Positions 1 through 9,284 of a DNA stretch of 64,000 nucleotides are shown piece by piece; within the stretch, counting starts at the first letter, position 1, and the number at the start of each line of letters is the position of its first letter. A program made the translations under genes and the position numbers. The stretch is from Yoonia sp. GPGPB17 (GTDB taxonomy: Bacteria > Pseudomonadota > Alphaproteobacteria > Rhodobacterales > Rhodobacteraceae), in contig NZ_JATACI010000002.1 of the NCBI RefSeq assembly GCF_037892195.1, forward strand, positions 2,170,001 to 2,234,000, read 5' to 3'. Below the pieces are notes generated by a model that was not told where the DNA came from, ran no database searches, and saw only the letters and a list, made by a program, of their open reading frames with translations.

Positions 1-867
1 GGGGCGGGGATCATGGCTCAGGTGCGCGCAGTCACCCACTGCGAATATCTCTGGCGCGCTGGATTGCAGGTTGGCATCGACGGTGATGAAGCCGTCATGC
101 AGATCAAGGCCGGTCTCAGCGATCCAATCATGTGGCTTGGCACCAGCGGCCCCTGTCGTAAAATCACTGCGAATAGTGCGGCCATCGCGCAGCACAACGC
201 CTTCGGCAAATATCTCGGTCACCTCGGCGTCTTCGATGATCTCGATATCGCTGGCCGTCAGTGCCGCCAGCATCTTTTGCCGGGCCTTGTAGCCCAGCGC
301 TGTCAGAACGCGGTTACTTTCGATCAAACGCACCTTTGGTTGCTTGTTCCGCAACGCATGCGCCATCGCCATGGCAAGCTCTGCCCCTGCAACACCCCCG
401 CCAATGATCGCGATCTGGGGTGCGTCCGCCTGCGCGCGAAACGCATCCCAGCGCGACGCGAATACCCCCAACGGCTTGGCCGGGATGGCGTGGGTTGTGA
501 ACCCCGGCAGATCAGGCATGGCTGAGGTGATCCCGACATCCACGGCGGCCACATCGTAAGCAATCGGCGGACGCCCATCGACGTGGATCATGCGGGCGTC
601 TTTATCGATGCCCCTTGCATAGCCATTGATGATCCGCGCACCGGCAAAGCGCGCAAGCTTGATCAGATCAATATCCAATTCATCCCGCGTGTAGTGCCCT
701 GCGACAAAGCCCGGCAACATGCCTGAATATGGGGCCGTCGGCCCCGGGTTGATTACCGTAACGCGCACCCCCGGCAAAGAGTTCATCCCCCAGCTGCGCA
801 GCACCAGTGCATGGGTATGGCCACCACCAATCAGGACAAGGTCACGGGTAAGGGGAAGACTGTTCAT
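1..867 (-). CDS. selD: FAD/NADH dehydrogenase-like domain of a SelD fusion protein (3' end off window)
   Basis: The first 289 codons are visible; the gene runs off the left edge. The N-terminus has a dinucleotide-binding fold (LVLIGGGHTHALVLRSW, about residues 10-26), then the signature PYSGMLPGFVAGHY, and a second Rossmann motif IAIIGGGVAGAELAMAMAHA in the middle. This is the pyridine-nucleotide-disulfide oxidoreductase-like domain that in many Rhodobacterales precedes selenide,water dikinase in one polypeptide. The SelD half itself lies outside the window, so a stand-alone NADH dehydrogenase-like protein is possible. The ATG at 867 starts 24 bases after the stop of the PNPOx-like gene, so it probably ends the minus-strand run that begins at 5498. 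Confidence 0.75.
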   Translation of the reverse strand, partial: MNSLPLTRDLVLIGGGHTHALVLRSWGMNSLPGVRVTVINPGPTAPYSGMLPGFVAGHYTRDELDIDLIKLARFAGARIINGYARGIDKDARMIHVDGRPPIAYDVAAVDVGITSAMPDLPGFTTHAIPAKPLGVFASRWDAFRAQADAPQIAIIGGGVAGAELAMAMAHALRNKQPKVRLIESNRVLTALGYKARQKMLAALTASDIEIIEDAEVTEIFAEGVVLRDGRTIRSDFTTGAAGAKPHDWIAETGLDLHDGFITVDANLQSSAPEIFAVGDCAHLSHDPRP

Positions 868-891
868 AGTGCCGTTGTAGCGGGCACGGGA

Positions 892-1449
892 TCAGGGGGA
901 AAGCCACTGTCCTTGCCAATGACCGACACGTGAATAGCTGACACGGCGGTGGTCGGCGCCAAGGTGCAACGCGTCGATGGCGATGATGGTGCAGTGCAGC
1001 ACAGCAAAGGTCTCGGGATCAGGTTGCTTTACGTAATCCAAGGCGGTCTCAATTGGCGTACCGGGTGGCGGTGTCACACCATAAGACTGTTGGGCATGAT
1101 CGGGAATTTCGTCCCAAAGGGTACGTGTCTCAGGGGCTCGTGCGATGGCTACCTCGGCCTGCAAACGTATCTGCAGATTCTGCTCAACGTCCCAAATATG
1201 CAAGGCGGCGCGCGGGACCGGCTGCAAGCTCTTGATCTTGTCAGAATAGAGATCGGTATGCACGGTCACCACACCCCCCGTGCGGTCCGCGCTCCGCAGA
1301 ACGACCGTTCGCGCTTCCGGCCACCCGTCAGGCGAGACGGTTGCCAATGTCGGGCGCCGCGCCGGATGGTCGGCATCTATGACACCGCGATCCAATGTGT
1401 CCCAGACCTTGGTCAGGATGTCGGCCGTTGTCTCAAACCACTCACTCAT
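892..1449 (-). CDS. Pyridoxamine 5'-phosphate oxidase-family flavoprotein
   Basis: This 185-residue protein is of the PNPOx-like split-barrel FMN-binding type (Alr4036-like group). It opens with a helix, then the barrel strands RRPTLATVSPDGWPEARTVV and GVVTVHTDLYSDKIKSL, matching the FMN-phosphate-binding strands of the family. It is shorter than true PdxH and its C-terminal substrate region differs, so I do not assign vitamin B6 synthesis. Its start overlaps the AttH-like gene by eight bases (start at 1449, upstream stop at 1442-1444), which implies translational coupling. Substrate unknown. Confidence 0.75.
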   Translation of the reverse strand: MSEWFETTADILTKVWDTLDRGVIDADHPARRPTLATVSPDGWPEARTVVLRSADRTGGVVTVHTDLYSDKIKSLQPVPRAALHIWDVEQNLQIRLQAEVAIARAPETRTLWDEIPDHAQQSYGVTPPPGTPIETALDYVKQPDPETFAVLHCTIIAIDALHLGADHRRVSYSRVGHWQGQWLSP

Positions 1450-2470
1450 AGCCTGTCATCTCCAGATATCCGATGCCATTATGGCTGCCTGTTACGACAA
1501 CCGGACCTTCCCAGTAAGGCACGCTAGTCGCCATCCATGCGTTTTCGTTGATGGCAGCTACCGTGACATCCACACCCTGTTCGCGCAATTCTACACGCCA
1601 GCGTACCGGCACGTCATCGGCGTTCACCGCCAGCGGCGTCGCGACCAACGCACCATCCGTGTAAGGGGTTGTGACCCCGTCCGGCGCAATCCACGTGGCC
1701 GAGGTGAAGTTGTTCCCATCCGTTTGCTGCAACCGAAAACCCATCATCTTGTTGCCATCGTCAAATGACAGCGAGAACCAGTCCCATCCCGTTTGATTGT
1801 CCGCCAAAGGCTGCGAAGACCATTCACGATCAAGCCAAGCGTTGCCAGTGACGGCAATGTCGCCTTCCGGCAATTGCAGCGTGCCTTCAATGGCAAAGAA
1901 TGGCTGAGAATAGTAGTATGATGCTTGCCCCGCCGCTGATTTCACTGAAAAACCTGCGTCACCATGAAAGATCAGAGGGCCTTCGGCGGTGAGGTTCATA
2001 TCGTAAGCAAAGTCAGACCCACTCGCCGTCATGCGAAGTGTTTCCCAATCGCCCGCAAGTATCCAATCATCAATCCATGCTTCAAACGGGTCCGCGGTCA
2101 CACCCGCCTGCCCGATCCCACCGCGCGCCAACCGTTCACTCACAAAGTGCGTGTCTGGCGTCGTGACCGCCGCGTGCCCCATCCAAAGCTGCGGGGCGGT
2201 CCAGCCTTCACCATCCTCCGGCGCAAGTGCTGATCTGAAAAGCGTCCATTGCAATCCGTAGGGCGTGCCATCCGCAGCAGTCAGGTTGGCGGTCAGATAC
2301 CACCACTCGATCCGGTAGTCTGGATGCGCGCCATGATCCGCCGGAAAGGCGAACTGTGGGTTGGGTTGCGGCACGGAGAAACCTTCGGCGTCCGTGCCAA
2401 GGCCTGCAAAGCCCTGGGCGACTGCGGCGACAGGTAGAAATAACGCCAGAAGCAATGTTTTAACGTTCAT
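1442..2470 (-). CDS. AttH/CrtC-like lipocalin-fold exported protein
   Basis: A 342-residue protein with a short signal peptide (MNVKTLLLALFLPVAAVAQG). The hallmark YRIEWWYLTANL near residue 50, together with the tryptophan-rich strands WLDREWSSQPL and GWDWFSLSF, places it in the CrtC/AttH family (hydroxyneurosporene synthase-like, lipocalin-type double barrel). In AttEFGH-type clusters this periplasmic protein accompanies an ABC transporter of the FtsX class. Here it directly follows the permease (11-base overlap) and ATPase, so it is probably the periplasmic partner of that transporter rather than a carotenoid enzyme. The transported substrate is unknown. Confidence 0.8.
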   Translation of the reverse strand: MNVKTLLLALFLPVAAVAQGFAGLGTDAEGFSVPQPNPQFAFPADHGAHPDYRIEWWYLTANLTAADGTPYGLQWTLFRSALAPEDGEGWTAPQLWMGHAAVTTPDTHFVSERLARGGIGQAGVTADPFEAWIDDWILAGDWETLRMTASGSDFAYDMNLTAEGPLIFHGDAGFSVKSAAGQASYYYSQPFFAIEGTLQLPEGDIAVTGNAWLDREWSSQPLADNQTGWDWFSLSFDDGNKMMGFRLQQTDGNNFTSATWIAPDGVTTPYTDGALVATPLAVNADDVPVRWRVELREQGVDVTVAAINENAWMATSVPYWEGPVVVTGSHNGIGYLEMTGYE

Positions 2471-4845
2471 TGGAAAACACCTTCAGCAAATCCGCAGGCG
2501 GAGTCCGTGCCAAGCGACGCGCAGGCCATAGTGCAGCCACAGCCGCCGCCAGCAAAGCAAACAGCCCAAGGCGGGCATAGTCCATCGGAAACAGGTACAT
2601 CGGCAACTGCCATCCGAACGCGGCCACGTTGACCACAGCCAAAAGCGCCCAGGCGAGTGCCAAGCCAAGGGGCAAGGCCACGACAGTGGTCAAAAGCGCA
2701 AGCATCGTCGCGCGTATCAGTTCCAGCTTTCCAATTTGGGCGCGGGTGATCCCCATGGCCCAGGCCGGTGCCAGTTGTGGCACGCGCATGCTGGCAAGCG
2801 TGAGCAAACTCATCAGAATGGCAAAACCTGCCACGGCAAGGGTCAACACGTTGAGTGCAGTCGTCACGGTAAATGTACGCTCGAAGATGCCCAATGAAAT
2901 CGCTTTGATGCTTGCCTGATTGACCGATTGCGTCGCAGGAATGCCTGTCGCCACCTCCAATTCCGCGACGAACTCGGGAACCAGCGCGGGATCCATCCGC
3001 AGCCCGTAGTTGCGGGGTGTGATGTCAGGGTAAAGTGCCCTGAACACCGCTTCGCCAATCACGGCCTGACCAATGGGGTTGCCATAATCACCAAAAACCC
3101 CGGCAATCGTAAAGGATCGTCCCTGCAAAACAACCTCATCCCCCACATTCAGGCCAGCGCGCCGGGACAGTTGTTCGTTGATCAGCACGGTCTGCCCGCC
3201 AAAGGTCGTGTTCCACGGTTGGGCGGCCTGCTGCAGAAAGACCCAATTGTCACGGTAGGTGGCATGATCACGCGCGCCATAAACTTCGGTCGGTTGACCT
3301 GCGATGTCGATGTCGGCGCTTTGAATGGGCAAGATGGCGTCGGTACGTGGCGCGGCAAATTGGACCAAGGCGGCGGATTGATCCTCGTTCTCGGTGCGCA
3401 CATAGAGTTCCGACGCGAGGCGTTGATCCAGAAAATCGGTAAAGGTCAACCGAAAGCTGGAAACCATCGTCGACACGCCAACATTGGCAGACATGGCCAA
3501 TAACAGCGCCATGAGTGCAAGCGACAAACCGGGTAGCTGCTGGCGGGTATCGGCCCAAAACCACTGCGCCGTGACCGATCTTGCGATCATACTGGCCCCG
3601 GCAAGGATACGATCCAGAATAAGGGGCAGCGCAAGCGCCGCGCCGACCAACAGCGCGGCCAGAAGCGTGAACCCACCGATCAGGCCGTTTGCAGTAAACA
3701 TCATGACCCCCGCGATAACCAAGAGGATCGCCGCCAGAATGCCTTGCACAAGGGCACGCCGTCCCGCGGCCATGGCCAGCGCACGGGGCTGTGCCGCAGC
3801 CAACAAAGGCATCCGCGCCGATTGATAAAGTGCGCCGCCAAACCGCAATCGCCGTACCGCCAAACGCGATGACCAGACCTGAAAGCCACCAGACGGGCCT
3901 TAACTGAAGCGTGCCGGACACATCGGCCCCATACAGCCCGCGCAGCGTTGCCGCGACGTCCGGCAACAAAAGTGCTGCAATCACATACCCCAACGCCACG
4001 CCAATCACACCTGCGATCATCGCAAAGATCATCAACTCTGCCGCCATCAGAACGATCAAACGGCGCAAGGGCAGGCCCAGCGCACGCAACGTGCGCACCA
4101 CCGGGCGGCGTTGCTCGAACGCCAACCCGATGGCACCGTTTACGATGAAGATGCCAACTGCGAATGACAGCAGACCAAAGGCTGTGAGGTTCAAATGAAA
4201 GCTATCTGTCAGCCGCCCGATGTCGCTGCCGCCTTGCGCGGGTTGCCGCAGTAAATGAGGCGCAATTTCCTGAAGGTCAGCACGCCCTATAGGCTGACCC
4301 GGCAAAACAATCAGGCTGTCAATCTGTCCGGGTTTGTCCAACAAACGCTGTGCGACGCCGATATCTGTTATGGCGGTACCCGGTGCGACCTCTGGCGCAA
4401 CGATCACATCCAGCGCAGGCAATCGCGCTGCACTCTCAGCATTTGCGAAAAGCTGCCCCTGCCCCGACAAGAACGCAGCAAGATCGCCCCCTGCGGTTGG
4501 GGCAACCGGGCCAATACCGCCGGGTGCCGTCAGCGGGTCCACCCCGACGATCCGTACTCCATCCAGACGCCCTTGCACGACTGGACTGACCAGCCAACCA
4601 GCGCGGCGCAATTGCACATAGGTGGCTTGCGCCATAGGTCGCCCATCACGCCGCACCAGCCTGTCGTATTGCCCTTCCCCAAGTGTTGCAGCTGCTGCAT
4701 CATAGCTGGCGCGCGCTTCGGCATTGACCGCCTGCACGCCGGACCACAGGGCCGTCGCCAGCGCCAGACCCGCCAGTAAAGTAAAAAGCTGCAAGGGATT
4801 GCGCTCCCAATGCGACAAAAGCGCGTGCAAAGTTGCCCGCGTCAT
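2460..4845 (-). pseudogene. FtsX-family ABC transporter permease, AttF/AttG-like, one frameshift
   Basis: Two overlapping frames together give a full-length permease of about 794 residues with N-terminal membrane anchor, periplasmic domain, central membrane block and a C-terminal FtsX block ending LARTPPADLLKVFSNER. The first frame (from ATG 4845) is family-like up to LVIAFGGTAIAV; the second continues as GALYQSARMPLLAAAQPRAL. The span is 2386 bases (3n+1), so one base is extra. The likeliest place is the AAA run at 3840-3842 (GGTTTGG on the coding strand), although the exact base is not certain. It overlaps the ATPase stop by four bases. It may be a genuine pseudogene or a sequencing error; no GCTTAAGC motif is present here. 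Confidence 0.75.
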
Positions 4846-5498
4846 GCCACCAGACCTGACCGCAGATGCAGGCGACGGGACATGCGACCTGCCAATGCGT
4901 TCGAATGGGTTACGATCAAAAGGCCCGCCCCGGTCTCGGATACCAGTTCCAACATCAGATCAAGAACCACGGCGGCTGTATCTTCATCCAGATTGCCGGT
5001 GGGTTCATCGGCCAGAACAAGACGCGGCTTTGGGGCCAGGGTACGTGCAATTGCGACACGCTGTTGTTGGCCGCCCGAAAGCTGTTCAGGGTATTTGTTC
5101 AACTGCGCTGTCAGCCCCATCCGGTCCGACAGCGTTGCATTCCATGCAGGGTCATACTGACCGGCCAGGCGGGCCTGAAAGGCGATATTATCCGCCACCC
5201 GCAAGCTGGGAATCAGATTGAACTGCTGAAAGACGACGCCAACAGTGCCGCGACGCAACGCCGCCCGCCCATTGTCATCAAGCGCCGCAATATCTTGGTG
5301 GTTTAGATGAATGTGCCCCTGATCGGGCGTATCCAGCCCGCCAATCAGGTGGAGCAAGGTGCTCTTCCCACTCCCGGATTCGCCGGTCAACGCCAGTGTC
5401 TCACCCGCATCCAATTCCAAATCAACCCCCCGCAGCACCTCAAAAGGGCCATCGGCAGTGTGATAGGTTTTGTGAATATCTCGAACGGTCAGCAGCAT
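4842..5498 (-). CDS. ABC transporter ATPase, LolD/MacB class
   Basis: A 218-residue ATPase with Walker A GESGSGKST (residues 39-47), Q-loop VVFQQFNL, signature LSGGQQQRVAIA (140-151), Walker B LVLADEPTGNLD and switch histidine IVTHS. The GESGSGKST/EPTGNLD pair is typical of LolD/MacB/FtsE-type mechanotransmission transporters, matching the FtsX permease encoded next. I chose the ATG at 5498 because GAGGAA lies about ten bases upstream and the protein then starts at the family's usual first strand; an in-frame extension to 5531 lacks support. The TGA overlaps the permease ATG. First gene of the AttH-type operon. Confidence 0.88.
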   Translation of the reverse strand: MLLTVRDIHKTYHTADGPFEVLRGVDLELDAGETLALTGESGSGKSTLLHLIGGLDTPDQGHIHLNHQDIAALDDNGRAALRRGTVGVVFQQFNLIPSLRVADNIAFQARLAGQYDPAWNATLSDRMGLTAQLNKYPEQLSGGQQQRVAIARTLAPKPRLVLADEPTGNLDEDTAAVVLDLMLELVSETGAGLLIVTHSNALAGRMSRRLHLRSGLVA

Positions 5499-5560
5499 GT
5501 TTTCATTTCCTCGGTCAGAGGTAACACGCAAGGCCCGGAAGGAAACGCCCCTTGCGGCGA

Positions 5561-6093
5561 TTAGCCCCCGATCAGGGCGATTTGGGTGCTTAAGCGGGGT
5601 CAGTCACGATCAAGCGCTGAACGTAGGGGATGCTGCGATCCCACGCGATGCTGTGCCCCGAGGCGGCAAGCTTTTCAGCGACATTGTCCAGATGTGCAAT
5701 TGGAAACGACGGCAACGCATTCACATCGAAAGGAAAACTAGGCTGGGTGCCAAAATAGATTTGCCGGGTCCCGCTGACGGCCCAGAACCCATCGACGTCT
5801 TTAGGATAATTGGGCGCGCGCATCTCGGTCAAACCAAGTTCGCCCAGATAGAAAGCGCGCAGGTCCGCCTCTTCTTCGGGCTCCATTGGAATGAAAACCT
5901 GCTGAAATCGCGCGTTTTGCTGTGCCGCGTCGCGACTGGCGCTGAAATCCATGCCGCGACCGTGGATCTTCGCCTTAGGACGCGGATCCTCTTCATTTTC
6001 GTCCCGCTCGCGTTGTTTGAAGCTGTAATAAAGCCATGCAAGCACCATCAGCAGAAGGATGAGTTCGGGCGGGATATCAAAAGGGAGTTGCAT
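5561..6093 (-). pseudogene. Membrane-anchored VOC (glyoxalase-fold) protein, frameshifted near C-terminus
   Basis: The protein starts with one membrane helix (ELILLLMVLAWLYYSF, about residues 10-25), a charged linker, then a single vicinal-oxygen-chelate domain (FIPMEPEEEADLRAFYLGEL ... GFWAVSGTRQIYFG). The frame stops at TAA after VTDPA. In the shifted frame the domain finishes naturally as TQIALIGG and stops at 5561-5563. The join is GCTTAAGC at 5588-5595 where the family sequence D-P-A-G-T-Q requires GCN GGC ACC. The span of 533 bases (3n+2) fits a six-to-eight base change exactly. The paralogous gene at 6100-6461 keeps DPVGNRIEL here. Function unknown. Confidence 0.75.
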
Positions 6094-6099
6094 CAGGTG

Positions 6100-6461
6100 T
6101 CAGACGTTCTTTGCGATCAACTCAATCCGGTTACCAACAGGATCAGCGGTAAAGAAGCGTCTGACATCCGGCAATGCCGTATCCCAGTGCACCACATGGC
6201 TTACTCAGCCAACCGCGCAGAAAGCGCATCAAGATCATCTACCACAAATGCCGGGTGCGCCTTGGTCGCCGGGTGAAAACCGGGATCAACGCCAAAGTGA
6301 CACTCCAAGGCACCTGCACGCGCCCAGAAACCGCCGCGCCCTTTCAGGGGCGCTGGTTTTGGCACCTCTTTCATACCCAACTGGTCCAAATAGAAAGCAC
6401 GCATCAGGCCCTCTGCCTTCGCCGGGTGCGCCAGTTGCAAGTGATCCAGTCCTACAATCAC
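6100..6461 (-). pseudogene. VOC (glyoxalase-fold) protein, frameshifted
   Basis: A GTG start at 6461 begins MIVGLDHLQLAHPAKAEGLM, a classic VOC first strand with metal-ligand-type histidine and helix. The frame hits TAA after LSARLAE. A shifted frame continues HVVHWDTALPDVRRFFTADP then VGNRIELIAKNV, stopping at 6100-6102. The break is at about 6199-6206 (coding GAGTAAGCC) where A-E-A-G-H is expected, that is GAG GCN GGC CAT; one base is missing overall (362 bases, 3n+2). The GTG overlaps the stop of the upstream 39-residue gene in a GTGA arrangement. Resembles the membrane-anchored VOC gene just downstream, so the pair probably arose by duplication. Confidence 0.72.
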
Positions 6462-6577
6462 TTTTCGTCTTTTCCATTCTTGTTCTGCCCGCCACTATAA
6501 CGCACGAGCAACCAAACAACGGCAATAAATACGGCGACGACCACAAGCGGATTGCCCCCGGTCAAGTCTAACAGCAT
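6458..6577 (-). CDS. Small single-pass membrane protein, 39 residues
   Basis: The ATG at 6577 is preceded by AGAGGTGG about five bases upstream. The product starts MLLDLTGGNP, has one hydrophobic helix (LVVVAVFIAVVWLLV, about residues 11-25) and a lysine-rich hydrophilic tail ending NKNGKDEK. Its TGA overlaps the GTG of the VOC gene by three bases, so the two are probably translated together. No family recognised. It follows a perfect palindrome at 6600-6611 that could be its operator. Confidence 0.6.
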   Translation of the reverse strand: MLLDLTGGNPLVVVAVFIAVVWLLVRYSGGQNKNGKDEK

Positions 6578-6599
6578 GACCACCTCTAAACTGTATACG

Positions 6600-6611
6600 A
6601 TAGTATACTAT
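6600..6611. promoter_or_regulatory. Perfect 12-bp palindrome, possible repressor operator
   Basis: ATAGTATACTAT is a perfect inverted repeat, set in an AT-rich stretch with a further GTATAC eleven bases to the left. It lies in the divergent region between the small membrane protein/VOC genes (minus) and the thiolase (plus). GTATAC-centred palindromes of this kind are typical of GntR-family operators. The regulator is not in view, and which gene it controls is inference. Confidence 0.4.
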
Positions 6612-6712
6612 ATAGGTACCTGCGACATTAATTCAAGGTTTGCCGCGACGTTTCGCTGTTTCTTTCGGCGTCCGAAAGTACGATCCTGACACAATGAAAC
6701 AGAGGAGCTGAC

Positions 6713-7888
6713 ATGACCGATATCGTAATTCTGGGTGGCGCACGCACGGCAATTGGTACTTTTGGCGGCTCTCTCGCGGGTACATCGCCCATTGAACTGG
6801 GCACGACCGCGGCGAAGGCTGCGATGGAACGCTCTGGCGTGGAAGGTGCGCAGGTCGGACATGTCGCATTTGGTCATGTCATCAATACCGAACCCAAAGA
6901 TATGTACGTCAGCCGCGTCGCCGCGATGAACGCGGGTATCCCCGACACAACACCCGCGATGAACGTGAACCGCCTGTGTGGGTCTGGCGTGCAAGCCATC
7001 GTTTCAGTCGCGCAATCGCTGATGCTGGGTGACGCCGAATTCGGTCTCGCCGGTGGGTCCGAGAACATGAGCCGCTCGCCCTTTATCATTTCAGATCAGC
7101 GTTGGGGCGCGAAGATGGGTGACATCCGCACGCGCGATATGATGCTGGGCGCGCTGAACTGTCCCTTTGGAACTGGTCATATGGGCGTGACCGCCGAAAA
7201 CGTCGCGGGCGAGCATGACATCAGCCGCGCCGATCAGGATGCCTTTGCCCTGCAAAGCCAGGAACGGGCGGCAGCGGCGATGGCGGCGGGATACTTTGAC
7301 AGTCAGATCACGCCTGTGCAAGTCAAGAAGCGCCGCGAGATGGTGGATTTCGTGACCGATGAACACCCCAAGGCGACAACGTTGGAGGCGCTCTCGGGTC
7401 TGCGCCCGGTGTTCCAGAAAGACGGATCGGTGACCGCAGGCAATGCCTCTGGTCTCAACGATGGCGCGGCAGCAATTGTTTTGGCTACGGCCGAGGCGGC
7501 GGAAACGGCAGGTCTGACGCCAAAGTTCCGCATCCTTGGGTATGCGCACGCGGGGGTGCGGCCAGAGGTCATGGGCATCGGGCCAGTGCCAGCCGTTGCA
7601 AACCTGCTGGTGAAGACCAAGCTGACTGTTGATGATTTCGACGTGATTGAATCAAACGAAGCCTTCGCGTCCCAAGCGCTTGCCGTGTCCAAAGAACTGG
7701 GCTTTGACCCGGCCCGCGTGAACCCGAATGGCGGCGCGATTGCATTGGGCCACCCAGTAGGTGCGACGGGCGCGATTATCACCGTTAAGGCGATGTACGA
7801 GCTGGAACGTATTGGCGGTAAACGCGCCCTGATCACGATGTGCATTGGCGGCGGTCAAGGAATCGCCTTGGCGATTGAGCGGATTTAA
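6713..7888 (+). CDS. phaA: Acetyl-CoA C-acetyltransferase (beta-ketothiolase)
   Basis: A 391-residue thiolase. The nucleophilic cysteine is C89 in NRLCGSG, the general-base histidine H347 in ALGHPVGATGA, and the second catalytic cysteine C377 in CIGGGQG. Length and motifs fit biosynthetic/degradative thiolase II, which joins two acetyl-CoA to acetoacetyl-CoA (or the reverse), feeding polyhydroxybutyrate or ketone metabolism. GAGGAG sits eight bases before the ATG. No phaB or acyl-CoA genes adjoin it, so phaA versus bktB or atoB cannot be decided from context. Confidence 0.9.
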   Translation: MTDIVILGGARTAIGTFGGSLAGTSPIELGTTAAKAAMERSGVEGAQVGHVAFGHVINTEPKDMYVSRVAAMNAGIPDTTPAMNVNRLCGSGVQAIVSVAQSLMLGDAEFGLAGGSENMSRSPFIISDQRWGAKMGDIRTRDMMLGALNCPFGTGHMGVTAENVAGEHDISRADQDAFALQSQERAAAAMAAGYFDSQITPVQVKKRREMVDFVTDEHPKATTLEALSGLRPVFQKDGSVTAGNASGLNDGAAAIVLATAEAAETAGLTPKFRILGYAHAGVRPEVMGIGPVPAVANLLVKTKLTVDDFDVIESNEAFASQALAVSKELGFDPARVNPNGGAIALGHPVGATGAIITVKAMYELERIGGKRALITMCIGGGQGIALAIERI

Positions 7889-7962
7889 CGCAGGTATGCC
7901 CCTTGCGGCCCCGTGTAGGTCATGTTTCTAACGGCCAAAGCCACAAATGAGACAGTTGCCCC

Positions 7963-8256
7963 GTGACCACACGCCCGCCCCTTCGCCACGTTGTGTTCTT
8001 TAGCGCCAAAGACAAGGCTGACATTCCACGCATCATCGAGGGCCTGGAGCTCTTGGCGGGTATTCCGCACAGCAACGTGTTTGAGGTGCGTCGCAACTCG
8101 CAAGCCGACGCGCTCTCATCCGAGGTCGATGTGATCGTCTATGCCGAGTTTGACAGTGCTGAAGCGCTGGCCGACTACAAGGCTGATCCGCTCTATCAGG
8201 CCTCCATCAAGGCGGTACGTCCGCTGCGGGACATGCGCATAGCAGCGGACTTTTAG
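7963..8256 (+). CDS. Dabb (stress-responsive A/B barrel) domain protein
   Basis: A 97-residue protein with RHVVFFSAKDKADIPRIIEG and, near the end, EFDSAEALADYKADPLYQ, the ferredoxin-like pattern of the Dabb family. Such dimeric barrels occur in stress proteins and some small-molecule enzymes. GTG start at 7963; no strong ribosome-binding site is visible, so a slightly later start (just before LRHVVFF) is possible. It lies 74 bases after the thiolase and could be cotranscribed. Substrate unknown. Confidence 0.75.
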   Translation: MTTRPPLRHVVFFSAKDKADIPRIIEGLELLAGIPHSNVFEVRRNSQADALSSEVDVIVYAEFDSAEALADYKADPLYQASIKAVRPLRDMRIAADF

Positions 8257-8444
8257 CGGGCCTACCGTCTGGTGCTCCAAGGTGCCTATGCCCCTTTTCG
8301 GACGTGTTGCGGCACAGACACGTCGAGCAATGATTTTCTACCAGACAAGGGTTTTGGGCAATAAACCGCTCGCCTTTTGACTGACGGCCACCAATACTAA
8401 AGGCATTGGGGCGACTTCACTGTACCAGCTAAAGAGTACTGAAA

Positions 8445-9284
8445 ATGCCACGCATACTAAGAATACTCACGTCATTGTCTTTCGTTTTCGCCACGCTTCC
8501 AGCGGTGGTCGCAGCACAGGAAAAACCCGTTTATGATCAGGTTGTCGAGATTTTGGCATCCGAACGCGGTACCGTGCGCCGGTGGGCGTATCCGCCGAAA
8601 CTGACGGTCATTCACACCGGTGATCCGCATCGCGACCAGATCAACAATATGGTAGAGATGGTACATGCGCAGGTGCCCGATTTTCCCGGTATCGGCGCGG
8701 TAGAGTTCTTTGATCTGACCCAGTTCAATCGGCGCTTGGCGGGCAACACCCAATTCCGCATGCCGGTTGTTGATTTCGACGGGATCGAAGGCTCCATCGT
8801 CCGCGCCCTCTTTAAGGGCGAGCAGGAAGAGCAGGACCTTTCGGTTACAGGAAGCATCTTTATTTTTCTGACAGGATTGGATGATGGCATCACCTTTGGT
8901 GCCCTGACCCAGAGCACCAAACGCCTCAGCCGCCAGTTCGCCGAAGGCGGCGACATGCGGTGCTACTTCAATGTGATGTCAAAGAATGATGAACTGCGGG
9001 CCGGATTCATTTTCATCAATATGGATGATGCGCTGACCCCGGTGGCAGAGTGCCTTTACGAGGAGTTCATGCAGACGCTCGGTCTGCTTAATGACTCGCA
9101 AGACTCGTCGCTTTTCACCTTTGATAACACCGGCATCACACGCGAAGATCGCGCGCCTGACTTCCAGCTTCTGCGCGCCCTTTACAGTCAGGACGTGACA
9201 CCGGGCGATACGGCCCAAAAGGCTGCGGACGTCTTTGTGAACATGCAGCAGGAAAGGTTGATCGGGGTCGCAGCACGGCCTTAG
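8445..9284 (+). CDS. Exported DUF2927-domain protein
   Basis: A 279-residue protein with a signal peptide (MPRILRILTSLSFVFATLPA, cleavage likely after AAQ). The body matches the DUF2927 proteins frequent in Rhodobacterales: RRWAYPPKLTVIHTG, a long middle domain, and C-terminal LYEEFMQTLGLLNDS followed by DNTGITREDRAPDFQLLRAL. The family has been compared to secreted, possibly peptidase-like proteins with a Tyr/Glu-rich core, but no activity is established. Convergent with yaaA, the two stops overlapping by four bases. Confidence 0.75.
   Translation: MPRILRILTSLSFVFATLPAVVAAQEKPVYDQVVEILASERGTVRRWAYPPKLTVIHTGDPHRDQINNMVEMVHAQVPDFPGIGAVEFFDLTQFNRRLAGNTQFRMPVVDFDGIEGSIVRALFKGEQEEQDLSVTGSIFIFLTGLDDGITFGALTQSTKRLSRQFAEGGDMRCYFNVMSKNDELRAGFIFINMDDALTPVAECLYEEFMQTLGLLNDSQDSSLFTFDNTGITREDRAPDFQLLRALYSQDVTPGDTAQKAADVFVNMQQERLIGVAARP

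Noticed and set aside
3268..3830. Cysteine-rich C-terminus of the first permease frame (VGCGTAPCAGHGRG...) as a novel domain
   Set aside because: It is out-of-frame translation after the frameshift; the correct FtsX continuation lies in the adjacent frame.
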